Notes: generated by a model from the letters alone, not told the origin. Positions 33,235 through 45,294 are shown, counted from the stretch's first letter. The stretch: 64,000 nt of DNA from Thereva unica (GCA_949987705.1 OX465282.1:95902070-95966069); one strand, 5' to 3'. Numbers and translations are program-made.

Positions 33235-34320
33235 CTGTTTTTAGATAGAAAGCCTCGTAGGTAGAGCGTGTAGAGCGGTTGCTCTAGGGGCCAGGTGGCA
33301 AGGGGCGCCAAAATGAATGCAAAATAAGATTTCGAGCGAATTTTGATGGCGCCTTTTGAGGCCAGAGCACACTTGCGTTGTTTGTACCTAGTCAAGTTTA
33401 TATACTCATAAATATGACTCGAATACGACACAAGCAGGTAGCGCTGACTCCCAAGACTGATGGTACATTGCCTTAGGCTACATCCTGCTCCTGGTCCATT
33501 CCAAAATTTCTGAGTCTTCCATAGCCCCTAACAGGACGACCTACAAGGCAGTTGGATATTTTTGAACCCATACGTCAAGGTTTTGAATGTGGCCCTAGTG
33601 AAAGAGGGTGTTCGGGATCGGAGCAGTCTGTGCCCGAAAACCACTCTGCAGTACGGTGAGATCACTCTTTTATTAGAAAAATATCTCCTTAGAAGCTACC
33701 TGACGAAGTACGAGCACCTAATCGTTTTGACAAGACGGGGTGACTCATCCCGAAAACGTTTTATGCAATATCTGAAAGCTGGCTACTCTCGTTTCGAGGC
33801 TAGGGTCTGCGTGGTCTCCGAAGAAAGAAAGAGAAATCGTTTTTCTTAATAAAAAGAGGGTTAGATCCGCTGGATCTTCTCCAGGCCACAACACCCGGCG
33901 AAAAGGGTAAAGGCTTCGGCCATACGGTTTGAAACGCCTTCAAAAAAGTTGCACGCATCCATATAAAAGCAAATATGGCAGAAAGTGTCAGAATGGGCAT
34001 GCTTGCGACTGACTATCCGGAGACTCTCCTGACCGAAAAAACTTGTTGCCCGCAAGGGAGTCTTTTGGAAGCAATGGCCGAGTTGGCTCAGGGCTCAGAA
34101 CGGCACAGGTCTGAAGGGGTCGGCGCGCCCTCTGTGACGGGCCGCCTTAAGCCCAAGAAGGAGCAAGCCTCTCGCAGTACTTCCCGGCGGCAACAAAAAA
34201 CCGCACTGACATTATGTTGAAAAGGAAGCTTAGGTTTACCCTAAGGGTATAGAAATGGAGAGTACTCTTCAAAGTGCACAACATTCATAGAGATGACGTT
34301 CTCTGGTAGACCAAAAGTCT
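33235..34320. mobile_element. Partial copy of the 14.2-kb hAT family
   Basis: Aligned blocks match 14217-15650 in the same orientation, for instance GGTTGCTCTAGG, TATGACTCGAA.ACG.CACAAGCAG and GACGGGCCGCCTTAA. The CAGCGCCGG end and the last third are missing, so it is truncated at both sides. Confidence 0.75.
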
Positions 34321-34654
34321 ATTGACGAACCGAGTCAGACTGGTAGCCAATTTGGCTACAAGTGTGGTTGGACAAAACTTAAGATCAGGGCGGCGAAATT
34401 ATGCCCTGCAAATAATCGAAAGAATTACACCAAATAATTGAATAATAGAAAAGTGGTTGTCTTCCATCACAGGCGTACACTTTTTTGATAATCCGTCAAA
34501 TAGGAGAGTTTGGTTGGATAATTTTGATGCATCAACTTTATAGTCCAGAAATAAGGCCAAACCTAAATGAAAAGTAACGCAGAAGTAAAGTAGACATAAC
34601 TTCCACTGAAGTAGATGTAACATCCACTTACTTCCATATTGGTTCCCTCTCATA

Positions 34655-35511
34655 CAGGGCCGGCGTTTGCCTTTTTTGGGCCCGGTGCAGCATGCCATAT
34701 ACATATTGCGCCCCCTTCATTTTTGTTCATTTTCTGATGGCAGTAAAGGAAAATGAAAGAAGACACAAACACTCATTGAAAATGAAGGCACGGAAGTGTT
34801 CTTTCACTTTTTTTGAAATTGCGACCTGTCCAATTGCGCCCAGTGCAAATACACCAATTGCACCTATGAAAGCGTGCCCCTGCCTTTGTTCAATCAGGAT
34901 TTGCTTCACGATCTTGTTTTTGTGCTGAGTTTACTTAAGCTTTAAGTTCACAAAATTCTCCCGCTAATGCTGAGTAATGCTCTCCGATGTTTTTTATTAT
35001 AAGCTGCACTTCCTTAACTATTTCCGGCACTAATAATACTTTAAACGCGAATCTCCATAACGGAGGTCTCGTTCTCCAATCCATTATATTTCAAAGGATA
35101 ATAGGTGGTCACTGTACTGCATGTATTGGTTTCTACGGTAGAGTCTTGCATAACAAAGCAGTCCGCTTAACAGCCTTATTGAACATAGAAGCCGCTTTCA
35201 AAAACTTCAGAATAGAGGCGATTCAGATGTTTCTCGCCGAAGTAGTGATCTATAATAGTACGACTAATTTGAATTACAAATCATGACCTATGGCACCGTG
35301 CCAGCCAAGAAAGGATAGACGACAAAATCAGGCGAACTAAATGAAATTGCATTGGCCACACCGCAGAAGACAATGGTAAAACGTACAGAAGGTGAATTTC
35401 GTGTAATATATGACAATGGGATCACTTTTTCAATTTTTTCAATTTTTTTTTTAAATCTTAATTTCTGAAAGTGCAAGTGCACCATTTTCACCTATGAAAG
35501 CGCCGCCCTTG
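34655..35511. mobile_element. Small hAT element nested in the larger one, 857 bp
   Basis: The left end CAGGGCCGGCGTTTGCC and right end (complement of CAAGGGCGGCGCTTTCA) form imperfect inverted repeats. The target duplication CTCTCATA is exact at 34647-34654 and 35512-35519. Internal GCACCTATGAAAGCG-type motifs recur near both ends. A 100-codon plus-strand open frame (34987-35286) has no recognised transposase motif. Confidence 0.85.
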
Positions 35512-36158
35512 CTCTCATACATTTATATGGAATGGTACCTAACTTCACCTCACTTCACTTCCCTTCCCATTTGGGTTTGGCCTGTAGACACCATCAGCCA
35601 GGACATCGTGCTGGATGTGGCAATGGTTAGGGCTTCATGTTGCCGGCAAGATTTCTAGCTCTGTCCAGTTTGGCCGCCGCCCCCAACAACTACGCCGCCC
35701 GGGGCAATGGCCCCCTCGGCACCCCCCACGCTACGCCACTGTCCCTGACATCGGGTATCAAATGAAAGGGTATATATAGCGAGTACAATACAATTAGCTG
35801 TATGGCATCATTCCAAATTCAAAATGGCGGCCACACAAGATGGTGGTAACATAACAGAATAAAAAGTAATAAATATAACCCACCAACTAGAAATTTTGCA
35901 CATTATGCATATTTCACATGACAATACAATTGGGCCATTTTGTGAAAAATCAAGATGTCGGTTCCAAGATGTCGGCCAATTTTTACAATTGGGCTGCCCG
36001 ATCCCCCGTCGTGGATATCATATGAAAGGGTATGATAAATAGAATACAATTAGCTATCTGGTGTTAACTCCGCCTTCGTCTGGTCCCAAGTCCAGGGTGT
36101 GAAAGGAGGAGGGTTGTCGACCTGCCGAGTTGACCGTAAAAACTAGGCAAGAAACCGC

Positions 36159-39100
36159 ATGGATACACGAACTAACCATTCACGAAATAATGCTACTGCA
36201 TCCGGGGCAGCCGATGCGCCAGCGCTGGGGACCAGGGATGCTGGTGAGAAATGGGTTACTGGCCAAAATAATGCTACTGCATCCGGGGCAGCCGATGCGC
36301 CAGCACTGGGGACCAGGGATGCTGGTGAGAAGTGGGTTACTGGCCGAACACCCAAATTAGTCACACCGAAAAGGGAATTAAAATTCGCTGCGTGGAATGT
36401 ACGAACAGGACATCACGTTGGTCAAAAGGAAATCATAGCAATGGAATTGTTGAAATGCAAAATATCAATTGCTGCGCTATCGGAACTACGGCTTACCGGA
36501 TCCGGGATATTGACAATCGTCCCGCCAACAATCGACGAAACGATGATGCTTTACTATTCCGGTGGTGAGAAAAGAGAGGCCGGCGTCGGCTTTATGGTCG
36601 ACCGACGGGCTGCCAGCAGCGTTATCGCATTCCAACCGATATCCGAGCGTTTGGCGGTTATAACCATCAGTGGAACGATCAAGACCCATATCATATCCGT
36701 TTATGCGCCAACCGAGACCAGCACGGACACGAACAAGGACGAATTTTACGATCAGCTTCAACAGACGCTGGATATGATACCTCAAACCGAATTAATAATT
36801 CTCGCGGGGGATTTCAATGCACATTCAGGAGTAGATCGAACCGGCTGGGAAGAAACCATGGGCAAATTCGGACACGGAGTAATTAATGACAACGGCTTAC
36901 GCCTGCTTTCATTCGCATCGTCAAACAACTTGATCGTTGGCAACAGCATTTTCCGCCATCCACCCAAACACCAACTCACCTGGCGAAATCCATCCGGCAA
37001 AGACTCGGCGATGTTAGACTACGTTTTGATCAACACAAGATTCCGATCGACGCTTAAAGACGTACGTGCAATGCGTGGACCCGATTGCGGATCGGACCAT
37101 TATCTTGTTCGAGCGAAATTGCAGATGCGATTGCAAAGAGCGAAGAAAACGGAGCCACCACCAGCCAAGAAAAATTGGGCGTGCCTACGGGACCCGGCCA
37201 TCGGGCGAGAGTTTCAAATGGCATTATCCAACAAATTCGCGGCGCTCGCAATTCCGGACGATATCGATGTAGAAGAAAGGCAATTGTCGGAGTCTATTGT
37301 GGAGTGTGCAATGGAGTTGTGTCCAACTATCCGGAAACGGACGCAGCCATGGATCTCGGACAGCTGTCTGGACCTCGTCGATCAGCGGAAGCGCATGAAA
37401 CACGTCGACTTTGAGGAATACCGAAGATTGAACAAAGAAGTTCGGCAGAAAATGAAATTGGAACGAGAAGCGTACTGGAATAACGTTGCGGCCGACATGG
37501 AAAAAGCGGCGTCGAGGCACGAGTACCGGACGCTGTACCAGACAATCCGCCGGTTAGGCGGCAAAACAACATCAACAAACGACAACATCAAAAAATCGGA
37601 TGGAACTTTTGTGACTTCTGCCCATGAACGCCTGGAGCGGTGGAGAGCATTCTTCCACCAGCTGTATAACCACGATCCGCCGCAAGGTCCAGCACCCGAA
37701 CCACCGATTATCGAACAGCCGATGAATCAGTTTCTCGATACCGAACCAACAATTATCGAGGTGAAGACAGCAATAAAATCGCTGAAAAATGGAAAAGCGC
37801 CGGGAATAGACCAAGTAACCGCCGAGATGATCAAAGCTGGAGGTGATGTCTTATCACAACGACTTCATGTCCTCATAACACACATATGGCATTCGGATCG
37901 TGTCCCTTCGGTATGGAAGAAAGCGATCGTTGTCCCAATTTTGAAGAAAGGCGACAGTCGGGAATGCAAGAATTATCGCGGTATTAGCCTTCTTTCGATC
38001 GTCGGTAAAGTATTTACGAAAATAATACAATCGAGGCTACAGAAACATCGAGAGCAAACAAGCCGGGAGGAACAAGCGGGGTTTAGACCACATCGAGGAT
38101 GCATTGATCAAATATTCGCCCTCCGTCAGTTAATGGAAGAAAGAATTCGTTGCGGCAAACGAATTGTCGTCGTTTTCATCGATTTCAAATCCGCTTTCGA
38201 TTGCATCGATTGGAACAGCTTGTGGAGAGTCTTGGTAACCGAACACGTGCCATTGAGAATCATCCAACTTCTCCAAGCGTCGTACGATGGCTCAACCAGC
38301 AGCGTTCGTATTCGAAACGACTTATCCGAGGAGTTCCCGATTCAGACGGGTGTCCGACAGGGGGACGTCGCTTCGCCACTTCTCTTCAACGTTGTGATCG
38401 ACGCGATTATGCGTGAAGCATTCGATGGACGACTCGGAGTTCAATACGACGACAACAACTTCGTAACAGACTTAATGTTCGCCGACGATAGCGCTGTTTT
38501 CGCCGACACGGATGCCGAAGCAACGGACATCTTATACGATATTTCCCGCATCGCCCAATCATACGGGTTAAAAATCAATGCGGAAAAGACCAAAGTGCTC
38601 ACAACGGATGGATCAAGAGCCAGTGTTCACCTCGATGGAACCCAAATCGAACAGGTTCCAAGGTTCAAATATTTGGGATCATTGGTTGAGGAAACGAAAG
38701 TAGCATCGACGGCCGACGTTCACAGCCGTATCGGCCAGGCAACAGCAACATTCGCCTCGCTCAAGTGGTGCATATGGAAACGAGCAAATATCTCCATCAA
38801 AACAAAACTACGTCTTTACCGAACGTTGATTCTTCCGATTCTTCTTTATGGATCTGAAACGTGGACACTGCTCAAACCGGACGTTAAGAAGCTCGAGGTC
38901 TTCCAAATGCGATGTTTGAGGCAGATCCTCCGTGTCTCACTCCGTGATCGCCTTCGAAACGAGGTTGTCAGACAAAGATGCGATCGGCAAACACTGATCG
39001 AGGAAGAAATGCAAAAACGTCGACTACGGTGGTTTGGACATGTTTGCCGAATGGATGATAACCGCTTGCCACGTAAACTTCTCTGGCGAGACCGTCCTGC

Positions 39101-39311
39101 AGACTGGAGAATACAGCGATCGGCACCGAAGAAAACCTGGTTGAAGAATATCGAGGGTGACTTAAAGAATCAACGATTATCAGTTACCGAGGCTCGAGAC
39201 ACCGCCAAAAACCGAGAAGAATGGAAGCGAATCGTGAAGAGAGTTCGGGACCCAGCGGCACCGACAGCAGCGTATCCGTTGCGGGGACGTCCCGCTCGGA
39301 CCGCCAGCTAA
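36159..39311 (+). CDS. RTE endonuclease and reverse transcriptase, intact
   Basis: It encodes 1,050 residues from a good ATG. Residues 9-62 are a 27-residue segment in two tandem copies. The APE endonuclease follows: WNVRTG (about 75), AGDFNAHSG (about 216) and GSDHYLV (about 310). The RT spans about 530-850: SLKNGKAPGIDQ, NYRGISLLS, FIDFKSAFD, GVRQGDVASPLLFN and the catalytic FADD box (about 773). The C-terminal domain carries YGSETWTL, RRLRWFGHVCRM and a terminal basic region. The endonuclease nicks target DNA and the RT copies the element RNA onto the nick. All expected catalytic motifs are present and there is no internal stop. Confidence 0.92.
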   Translation: MDTRTNHSRNNATASGAADAPALGTRDAGEKWVTGQNNATASGAADAPALGTRDAGEKWVTGRTPKLVTPKRELKFAAWNVRTGHHVGQKEIIAMELLKCKISIAALSELRLTGSGILTIVPPTIDETMMLYYSGGEKREAGVGFMVDRRAASSVIAFQPISERLAVITISGTIKTHIISVYAPTETSTDTNKDEFYDQLQQTLDMIPQTELIILAGDFNAHSGVDRTGWEETMGKFGHGVINDNGLRLLSFASSNNLIVGNSIFRHPPKHQLTWRNPSGKDSAMLDYVLINTRFRSTLKDVRAMRGPDCGSDHYLVRAKLQMRLQRAKKTEPPPAKKNWACLRDPAIGREFQMALSNKFAALAIPDDIDVEERQLSESIVECAMELCPTIRKRTQPWISDSCLDLVDQRKRMKHVDFEEYRRLNKEVRQKMKLEREAYWNNVAADMEKAASRHEYRTLYQTIRRLGGKTTSTNDNIKKSDGTFVTSAHERLERWRAFFHQLYNHDPPQGPAPEPPIIEQPMNQFLDTEPTIIEVKTAIKSLKNGKAPGIDQVTAEMIKAGGDVLSQRLHVLITHIWHSDRVPSVWKKAIVVPILKKGDSRECKNYRGISLLSIVGKVFTKIIQSRLQKHREQTSREEQAGFRPHRGCIDQIFALRQLMEERIRCGKRIVVVFIDFKSAFDCIDWNSLWRVLVTEHVPLRIIQLLQASYDGSTSSVRIRNDLSEEFPIQTGVRQGDVASPLLFNVVIDAIMREAFDGRLGVQYDDNNFVTDLMFADDSAVFADTDAEATDILYDISRIAQSYGLKINAEKTKVLTTDGSRASVHLDGTQIEQVPRFKYLGSLVEETKVASTADVHSRIGQATATFASLKWCIWKRANISIKTKLRLYRTLILPILLYGSETWTLLKPDVKKLEVFQMRCLRQILRVSLRDRLRNEVVRQRCDRQTLIEEEMQKRRLRWFGHVCRMDDNRLPRKLLWRDRPADWRIQRSAPKKTWLKNIEGDLKNQRLSVTEARDTAKNREEWKRIVKRVRDPAAPTAAYPLRGRPARTAS
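36186..36347 (+). repeat. 81-bp tandem duplication at the start of the RTE ORF
   Basis: Two in-frame copies of 81 bp, starting about 36186 and 36267, differ by only a few bases. They duplicate 27 residues (NNATASGAADAPALGTRD...). Being so alike, the duplication is recent. Confidence 0.9.
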
Positions 39312-40240
39312 CGGATCAAAGAAGAAGAAGATCTGGTGTTATTCCAGATGGGCGGAACAACACAAAATGGCGGATTACCCTTTTAGAAGCCACTAGGTTT
39401 GTTGTACTCTAAAAGATGTAAGTCTTGTGTACTTCCGTTTACTTATGTACAAAATAAATAAAATAAATAAATGTTTATCAAATGAATCAAATGAAACAAG
39501 TAGATACATATACCGCTATTACACCACTAGTTGTGTGGCGTCATTCCAAATTCAATTGGCGGCAAATACAAAATGGCGAATCACCTTTTTCTTTACAAGG
39601 CGCTCGGCACGGGTATGAAATGAAAGGGTTCGACACGTAGAATACTTTTAGTTGTTTAGCGTCATTCCAAATCATTCCAAACTTGGCGGCCAAAAAAATG
39701 GCGGATTATATTTTTCTTTACAAGCCACTCGATCGATACGGGTATCAAATGAAAGGGTATAACAAGTAGAATACAACTAGTTATGTGACATCATTCCAAA
39801 TTCAAAATGGCGGCAAACACAAAATGGCGGCCAACACAAAACGGGGCATCACCTTTTTCTTTACAACTCGTTCGGTATAGGTATCAAATGAAAGGCTGTG
39901 ACAAGTAGAATACTGTTATCTGTGTCGCGTCATTCAAAATTCAAAATGGCGGCCAACACAAAATGGCGGTTTACCTTTTTCCTTACTTCGCTCAAATGCA
40001 TATCAAATGAAAGTGTATGACAGTGAGTAAGAAAGTAAACTGTAAGACTCCGTTTTCAATTAAATATGGCGTTTACCACAAAATGCCGGGGACATATAAT
40101 AAACTAAAAATAGAAAATAAAAATATGCTTTAAAAAGAACTAAAAAGTACGCTTTAAGTTTTAAGCTTTTATTGCTCCAGCCAGTATATGCGAACAAACT
40201 ACCTTTCGAAATGAAAAAAACCTAGAGCGCTAACGAAAAG

Positions 40241-42435
40241 TTAGAGTGTTAATAAAATAACAAAGTAAAGTATTTATTCGATTTTTTAGAGGCATTGTGC
40301 ATTTTTGAGGTGGGTACCAAATTTGCAAAATTAATTTTTTTTTGCCTTTTTTTTGGAAAAATCAATTTGGAGAAGAGGAGGGCACTATAAGAAAGGCTCT
40401 GCACCGGGTGCTTAATCCCCGCATAGCAAAATCTATGCGGCCGATTCTGAATCTGTTTGGTTAGGTGTCTGTTGTGCCCGTAGTACACAATTTTCCATCA
40501 TCTTAAAAAAGTTGTATCTTACTCTACAAATTTTTTAATATCCAAAATCAATTTATGCAGTTTTGATATTTTTTCATTATACCTTTTTCCTACCGCAGAC
40601 TGTGCACACAAAGCTTAATGGTACATATACTCCTTGGACTTTAAAGTTCATTCTGTAGCCATCAATAGTTTTAAGAAATCTGTTCTTTAACCAAGAAAGA
40701 ATCACCCTTAAGGCAAAAAATTGTAAGAAACTCGATCGTAATTTTGGTTGAATAACTTGGAAATGGGATAACGCAATTAAATTTAATTAATACATCTTTA
40801 ATGACAATATGTCCCCTGCGGCGAGTATCCGGAAGCAAAAATCGGATCAAATGTACATATCCAGAATTGATTGTAAGCCAGCCCGGTTAATTAATGTGGC
40901 ACACAAACAAGCTTGATCTACATACAAGCAAACCCATCGGCATCTCCTCCTGTAGAAGCGCAAGGAGCACTGCCGGAATTTCCTAAATATTTGCTTCAAT
41001 TAACGTGTTTTATATAGATTCAATCTTGAAATTGTTTGTTTGTACACAAGCAATGGATTTATCTCGGAGCATTAATAAGTGCCAATGCGTGGAGCGGATA
41101 ATATTCAGTGAAGGATAAGAATCGATTCATCTACATTTCCCGAATTACTTTCGAATTCCATTTCCCGTGTGCCATTTCATGCTCTGTATTGTCGCTTGTT
41201 GTCCTTCCCATCCAGTCGTCAGAACCAATAAATATCGCTGCCAAAACGCTTATCCCAGTATCGATGCCCTAATGTAATTGTGCACTTTACCAACTCTCTT
41301 ATTCAATATCCTGCCACGTGTCGTGGCTCATTTCCAAACGAGTCACGTACTAAAGAGATTACAAATTGAGTAAGGACTCGGGGATCCTGCCGTTCTGCTG
41401 GTATCAATCTGCTAAAACACTTTTACACGCTGCGATGAGAGTAGTTTATCAAAAATTCATGGCACGAAATTCTATCTGTTTAAGATTCAAGGGCTTCCGT
41501 TGAGTCCGACTTTTATGTACTTCCGTGCTAGATAGGAAGAAAAGAGTTGGATAAACCGAAGGTTACGCTTATGGTCCACACTTTCTCACCGCAATATTTT
41601 TCACCCAGCCAAAGATAGCATATTCCATATATGAAATGCTGTAGATAAAATCAAGTCCCTAAAGTAGTGAGGAGTTATTAAAATGCACACCCTTTATTGT
41701 ATACAGAGGCTTGTTGCTTTTCGTTGAGTACCGGAATGGATATCTTCGGGATATCAACAAGGTGCCCTTAAGGCTGTGTTGTTTTGCAAGGACGATGATT
41801 ATCTTGTGGTTTGTTTGATCTTAATGGGGGAAATATATGTTGCTTTGGGATTATGTTGCTTATCATAGTCGAGCCTAAAATGAGTGGTAGTATATGTAAG
41901 TGTATTCTAGGATTTTTTGATTCAATAAATATAAAACCAAATGAAACCTATGTTATTACCTCCTGCCCATCGTTCAGGAGTAATATTCGAAAAACTATTT
42001 CCTATTCTTTATTTTATTTTAAATCAAAGTAGGTACAGCAAGACTACATTATCTTATAACGCTGAAACGTTGTATGTTACTTAAAATGGAGAAAACTGTG
42101 AGCACATTTAATGATTACGCCTTTTGAATAGGAGGTTAAATGTTCCAAAACTGAAGGGAATATTTTTTATATGGAGAAAGCACAGCTTCAAATCGTCCTT
42201 TTTGCTACTAATTCATGTCGTTCAGAATTTGGTGAAATGACTAGTATAGTAAGATTAGTTTAATGTATAGAAGAGAATCGAAGCAGAGAGCATAAAGAAC
42301 CCACATACTGACCAATTTAAGACTTGTTAAAAAGGCAATTTAGCCGGTGTTATGGAAAATTATTGGTAAATGTTGGCGCCCTCACTGGAAATGCGGCACC
42401 GGTTGGGCGGATTCTCTCTGCGCCGCCTGCTTAAA
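40241..42435. other. Gene-free stretch
   Basis: No recognisable coding region or element. It could be unique host intergenic DNA. Confidence 0.4.
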
Positions 42436-42532
42436 TTAACACTAGCACTACCGACCGGTCAAAATGACCGGTTGCATCAATTCTTCATAATATTCCCTTT
42501 AAATTTTATTTAATACATATTTTATAAAAATA

Positions 42533-42575
42533 CTAGCTGAACCCGGTGCGTCTCGCTGCACCCATCAATGTGGTG
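42533..42575 (-). mobile_element. Helitron 3' terminus
   Basis: Read on the minus strand, a hairpin (GGTGC, AGCGAGAC loop, GCACC) is followed by GGGTTCAGCTAG and then a T. That is the Helitron 3' end. The element extends rightward, and its 5' TC end was not found before the next Helitron at 44057. Confidence 0.55.
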
Positions 42576-44253
42576 GATGTTGGTTGTTCTTCGCGCAGCA
42601 TTATCCGTTGTAAAATATATTCATTGGCCCTTTTCGCGATGAGCCACCAAATGAACCACAGTTGGATATCTTTTATGAATGGCAAATGAAAAAATTCGCC
42701 ATATCGCTCTATTAGTGCTTACATAACGTCCCATTTAATATAGTTCTGTTTCGTCGATCGCATTTGCCTTTCGTGACATATTTGCATATGTAGTTGATTG
42801 ATTTGACGAAATTTCAAAACTGTGTGAAAATTGCCAATAATTGCCAACTTCAAAATCCTGACCATTAACCTTCTAAGTTATCTGCAGTCGATCGACTAAG
42901 TTACATCGGGTAGTTATCGTTCCCGTTTCAGAAATCAATGGTCTTGGATACCGCTTTGAATATTATCTATCATACATCATAATTTAACCTCCGCCCATTG
43001 TGAATTGCAAGTAAAAGTTTTTAACAAATCTGGGCGACCATATTGGCGAGCATATGCTTTCCACACACAATGCATCTACGTTTATAACGATTTCCCAACA
43101 TTCGTTTCGAATTGTATCTAATTTTTTTGCTCCACCTATCTGAAATTGTTAAGGTGACTGTTCGACTGCACCAACTTCCAGAGTTTTTTGCTCATAATTC
43201 ACATAAGCTTTTGTCATTTTCACATAAGCTTTTGTCGAAAACTACTAAATAAAGTTTATTTTAACATAAAAAAATAACCTCAGTTCACAAACAATTTCCA
43301 CATATTCAACTGAGGATAAACTAATCTCAGTTCACCAAACTGGGCTCGAATTGAAGTTAAATATAAAAGTTCGCTCAAAAGGGAGTGATCAGTGGGCTTT
43401 TGCATTTCTGACTTCTGGCGAAAAAGCAACAATAATTTCAAGAACGAGCTGAACATTAACTGGACTTTAGCCGGTGCAGCCACTTATGTGGTTTGAACTG
43501 AATAAGGGAATGTTTTAACTTGTTCAAAAAAAAATTTTTTGCGTGAAAACTAACACACGCACAAATGTTTCATAGATAAAGATTCATTACTCGCGCATAT
43601 ACATTTATATTCTGTCTAACGATAATAAGTTACTCTTGGTGAAGCAATACCAATGTATCCCGAGAATATGATATCAAACTGCTTAACCAAGTGTTAAGTA
43701 TTACTGTTTCGTTTCGTTTAATGCATTTATAATTTGACACCACTATCGGCTGCTGCAATCCTTTTTTAGAACGATTTAACTTTTTTTTATTTCATTTTAT
43801 AAAACAAACCGATTTCACATACAAATCATTTCAATTAAATACGAAGAAAAAAATTTCCAATAGGGATATCGACAATTCTTCTTCAAGCGCCATTACAAAA
43901 ATACCAACAGACATAATCATGAAAACTATATATTTACATAAACCTTGCTATTGAGGTCTTCTAACACAAACAACACCCAATCAGTCATTTCATACAGCAA
44001 ATTTTTCAAACATCGATTACATACAAAACAATGATTCATTTTTATATATAGGTATACTAGATGGGACCCGGTACGCCTCGCAGCACCCATAAGCCAATAG
44101 AAAACAATAAAAACCATCCACTGACTTAGTATTTTTTGAGATATGAATTTTACACAGATGAAGTGCCTCAAAGAACATGGGTCTTGTGACGGCCGCCATG
44201 GATCGGTATATTGAGTATACTACATTGCTTACCCTTTCATTTGATACCCATGT

Positions 44254-44716
44254 GCCTCGGTAGCCTAGGGAGTAAGGCGTCTGGCTACTATCCCAGAGGT
44301 CCCGGGTTCGAATCCCGGCCAGCCCCACGGTCCTTCGCCTTTTCCACTTTCCCACCTTCATAACTTTCCATCGTTCTTCTTCCCTCTTTACATTCCTGAT
44401 TCCTTCTGTCATAGCCTTAGTTAGCCCTTCCCCGCTTCACCAAAGCGCATGTCATCGGTTGGTTGATGAGATTCAACTCGTTTCAGGAGGCATAACACTC
44501 CAGCGAGTTGTTTCTCGATGCCCCGATGACAAAGTCGCCAGTAATGGTTGGGAGTAGGTGGACTGCAAAAATATCGCTGGTAGGTTGTGACAGTTCCTTT
44601 CTTCCCCGACTAGAGCTGCTGTTCGACATTGCACTCTATATGAAGAAAATAGATTGTCGACACAGTATAAAGGGCGTTTCCTGTGACTCTAGTCTTTCAC
44701 ATAAAAAAAAAAAAAA
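44254..44716 (+). mobile_element. tRNA-derived SINE, 463 bp
   Basis: It begins GCCTCGGTAGCC and carries a pol III A box TAGCCTAGGGAG (44261-44272) and B box GGTTCGAATCC (44305-44315). A tRNA-unrelated body follows and a run of 15 A ends it. The Helitron minisatellite is cut after CCCATGT and resumes as ATGT(T)GAGGTGG, giving a short ATGT target duplication (44250-44253 and 44717-44720). Confidence 0.8.
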
Positions 44717-44719
44717 ATG

Positions 44720-45290
44720 TTGAGGTGGTTGTGAAGAAAGTGGTTATTCGGCCTCTTGAGATGGCCGCCATGGATCTAAAGCTATACTTTGTATACTACA
44801 TAGCTTATTGAATTCTACTTATCATAACCTTTCATTTGATACCCATGTCGAGGTGGTTGTGAATAAAGTGGTAATCCGGCCTCTTGAGACGGCCGCCATA
44901 GATCTAAAGGTATATTTTGTATACTACATTGCTGATTGTATTCTACTTATCACACCCATTCATTTGATACCCATGTCGAGGTGGTTGTGAAGAAAGTGGT
45001 TATTCGGCCTCTTGAGATGGCCGCCATGGATCTAAAGCTATACTTTGTATGCTACATAGCTTATTGAATTCTACTTATCATACCCTTTCATTTCATACCC
45101 ATGTCGAGGTGGTTGTGAATAAAGTGGTAATCCGGCCTCTTGGGACGGCCGCCAAGGATCTAAAGGTATATTTTGTATACTACATTGCTTATTGTATTCT
45201 GCTTATCATACCCTTTCATTTGATACCCTTGTCGAGGGGGTTGTGAAGAAAGTAGTACCCCGCCCTCTTGAGACGGCCGCCATGGATCAG
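44720..45290 (-). repeat. Minisatellite of the Helitron family, units of about 128 bp
   Basis: Four units each contain GTCGAGGTGGTTGTGAA, GCCTCTTGAGA.GGCCGCC and CTTTCATTTGATACCC. One further partial unit lies left of the SINE near 44180-44253. The reverse complement gives the TATCAAATGAAAGGGTATGA motif seen at 16, 36, 39-40 and 61 kb. Confidence 0.85.
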
Positions 45291-45294
45291 TTTA

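Larger units (their letters stand above)
32615..35741. mobile_element. Composite hAT element, 3.1 kb
   Basis: Inverted ends CAGTGGCGTAGCG (32615-32627) and its complement (35729-35741) are flanked by the exact 8-bp duplication TCCCTGAC (32607-32614 and 35742-35749). No transposase is visible. Inside lie a partial copy of the 14.2-kb hAT family and a complete small hAT, so much of the length is cargo. Confidence 0.9.
36067..39330 (+). mobile_element. Full-length RTE-clade non-LTR retrotransposon
   Basis: The element is 3,264 bp with an exact 11-bp target duplication, ATCTGGTGTTA, at 36056-36066 and 39331-39341. It has a 92-bp 5' UTR, one ORF (36159-39311), a 3' UTR of about 10 bases and an (AAG)n tail. 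Length of about 3.2 kb, a single ORF and a simple-repeat tail are RTE hallmarks. Neither the ORF nor the target duplication shows decay, so the insertion is young. Confidence 0.92.
32480..40240 (+). mobile_element. Helitron-type minisatellite element, split by hAT and RTE insertions
   Basis: Host pieces are 32480-32614, 35742-36066 and 39331-40240. They share the lead sequence TTTTGTAAAAAAATCAAGA, ATGGCGG blocks and the unit motif ATCAAATGAAAGGGTAT with the copies at 16, 44-45 and 61 kb. Taking out the hAT (32615-35741) joins CCCGATCCCTGAC to ATCGGGTATC, and taking out the RTE joins two minisatellite pieces. A second lead sequence near 35900 suggests two copies in tandem. Terminal TC and CTAG were not located. 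Confidence 0.6.

Noticed and set aside
36143..38416. Open frames antisense or shifted within the RTE ORF
   Set aside because: They are shadows of the intact 1,050-codon frame, which carries all the conserved motifs.
44720..45290. CRISPR-like array
   Set aside because: Repeats are about 128 bp, diverged along their whole length with no unique spacers, in a eukaryotic Helitron.
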